From assembly GCA_001805375.1 (NCBI GenBank), contig MHFY01000047.1:1095-6816 (forward strand): 5,722 nucleotides of DNA, given 5' to 3'. Within the stretch, counting starts at the first letter, position 1; each line of letters opens with the position of its first letter. The DNA comes from Omnitrophica WOR_2 bacterium GWA2_47_8 (GTDB lineage: Bacteria > Omnitrophota > Gorgyraeia > Zapsychrales > GWA2-47-8). Positions 4,961 to 5,722 of the stretch are shown here, piece by piece. The notes beneath the pieces are model-generated. The model was given only the letters and a program-made list of their open reading frames with translations, was not told where the DNA came from and did no database searches. Position numbers and translations under genes: made by a program.

Positions 4961-4973
4961 TTTCCCTAAACCT

Positions 4974-5465
4974 ATGGCAGACACAAATTTAGCTGATTAT
5001 CTTGCTGCAATCAGAGTATGCGACGATCAGTTCAGATTAAAGGAAGTGCATGGTATTTATGACAACTGGCCTGTGCTTTTATATGGGAATCGAAACGAAG
5101 TATTTGATAAGGTCGCGCAGGCATTCAGGGAGTCTGCGCAGGAGAGGGGGATTAGGGATTCTTGGATTGAATATGAGGCCGCGGAAAGAAACCGGTTGGT
5201 GTTTGAATATGAGTCTGGGACGGTTCTTGCTCAGATCCAAGGGAGGACTCATGCCATGTATAGCAAGGAGGAAGATAGGATTCAAGGCTCGACCCATTCG
5301 GTTTTTGTGATGTTTCACGCGCATCCGGATAAAGAAGGGCAAGATGGTTGGGATTTTAAGGCGATATCATCGGCAATTGCAGGCTTTGGGGATTATATTA
5401 TCATGGAAAGGTTCACAGCAAGATTCCCGCGTGCCAATCCCAAGATTAACCATATCCCCGGATGA
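4974..5465 (+). CDS. Unrecognised protein with HxHP...D motif
   Basis: A 163-residue soluble protein with no signal peptide or membrane segment; I do not recognise its family. The N-terminal third is helical and charged. Residues 72-114 alternate in a way that suggests beta strands (for example RLVFEYESGTVLAQIQG). They lead into FHAHPDKEGQDGWD (114-127) and then a helix and strand ending GDYIIMERF (139-147). The order strand, HxHP, Asp, helix, YII resembles the JAMM/MPN metalloprotease core, whose zinc ligands are HxHP...SxxD plus an upstream Glu. Here the His-to-Asp distance (H117 to D127) is one residue short, the Ser is missing, and no upstream Glu is evident, so this is at best a degenerate or distant relative. 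The ATG at 4974 lacks a Shine-Dalgarno sequence at normal distance; a strong hairpin and T-tract precede it. It converges on the 5474-5722 gene with an 8-bp gap. Confidence 0.75.
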   Translation: MADTNLADYLAAIRVCDDQFRLKEVHGIYDNWPVLLYGNRNEVFDKVAQAFRESAQERGIRDSWIEYEAAERNRLVFEYESGTVLAQIQGRTHAMYSKEEDRIQGSTHSVFVMFHAHPDKEGQDGWDFKAISSAIAGFGDYIIMERFTARFPRANPKINHIPG

Positions 5466-5473
5466 TTTTCCCC

Positions 5474-5722
5474 TTATCTTCCCTTGCGCCGATCATCCGT
5501 TCTTGAATGCCTCTTTCTTATGGTAAGGACCACCAAGACTCCGGCAACCATTCCCGCCGCAAACACCAGCAGATATTTCCTGTCTATCGGATTCTGCTTT
5601 GCGGCCAATGGGCCATTGCTCTTCTTGAAATACATGTCAAGATTCCCAAGCTCAAGCGCGTATTCGGCATACAGAAGAGCAGAAAGTGTATCGCTCTCGG
5701 CCAATGACTGGGCGTATTCATA
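5474..5722 (-). CDS. C-terminal part of a membrane-anchored protein (start outside window)
   Basis: The frame is open from the stop codon at 5474 to the window edge, giving the last 82 residues of a longer protein. A TTG at 5704 is an internal Leu codon rather than a start, because the upstream codons continue the same helix pattern. The visible part begins with an Ala/Leu/Tyr-rich helical stretch (YEYAQSLAES..., then SALLYAEYALELGNLDMYF) and a short polar linker. One transmembrane helix follows (about YLLVFAAGMVAGVLVVLTI), then a strongly basic tail (RKRHSRTDDRRKGR). By the positive-inside rule the tail is cytosolic and the missing bulk lies outside, held by this C-terminal anchor. The layout would suit an exported protease or surface protein, for example the archaeal S16-like serine proteases with a C-terminal helix, but too little is visible to name it. 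It converges on the gene at 4974-5465. Confidence 0.75.
   Translation of the reverse strand, partial: YEYAQSLAESDTLSALLYAEYALELGNLDMYFKKSNGPLAAKQNPIDRKYLLVFAAGMVAGVLVVLTIRKRHSRTDDRRKGR

Noticed and set aside
5079..5342. Minus-strand ORF opposite the HxHP gene
   Set aside because: The plus frame has a better protein composition, an HxHP motif and a clear upstream leader; the minus frame is low in acidic residues and has no features.

Overview
The window looks archaeal, probably from a small-genome lineage of the DPANN type, although no gene here is diagnostic of a phylum. Several genes have an AT-rich TATA-like box about 25 bp before the start codon, as expected for leaderless archaeal mRNAs. 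Shine-Dalgarno sequences are mostly absent. The regulator at the left is a short Lrp/AsnC protein of the archaeal kind, and the secreted proteins include a lipoprotein. A DPANN assignment is an inference from gene style only.

Layout, left to right. Positions 1-240 are non-coding and about 17% G+C. A TATA box and a long hairpin containing a perfect 12-bp palindrome follow, then an Lrp/AsnC regulator (340-765, +). It converges on a secreted protein of unknown function (779-1402, -). That gene has its own upstream region with a TATA box and a 17-nt palindrome. Next comes a minus-strand cluster, transcribed right to left: a dual-HKD phospholipase D/nuclease-family lipoprotein (3824-4825), a 79-residue glutaredoxin (3522-3761), a hyperacidic microprotein (3300-3464), a PfkB-family kinase (2385-3290) and a YggS/PLPBP-type pyridoxal-phosphate protein (1596-2330). 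Internal TATA-like boxes suggest that at least the acidic-PfkB pair and yggS can also be transcribed on their own.

To the right, a symmetrical TATA box lies between the divergent PLD gene and a plus-strand gene (4974-5465) for an unrecognised protein with an HxHP...D motif that faintly resembles a JAMM metalloprotease centre. The window closes with the C-terminal part of a minus-strand protein that ends in a transmembrane helix and a basic tail (5474-5722).

Functional links are tentative. The PLD lipoprotein carries a C-x4-C pair in each of its two halves and sits next to a glutaredoxin, although the two would act on opposite sides of the membrane. The PfkB kinase and PLPBP are neighbours, which raises but does not establish a vitamin B6 link. 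The most unusual features are: (1) strong terminator-like hairpins plus T-tracts placed directly before the start codons of both complete plus-strand genes; (2) the microprotein, about 63% Asp+Glu, 9 nt upstream of the kinase; and (3) two clean palindromes in control regions. I see no CRISPR array, rRNA, tRNA or insertion sequence.
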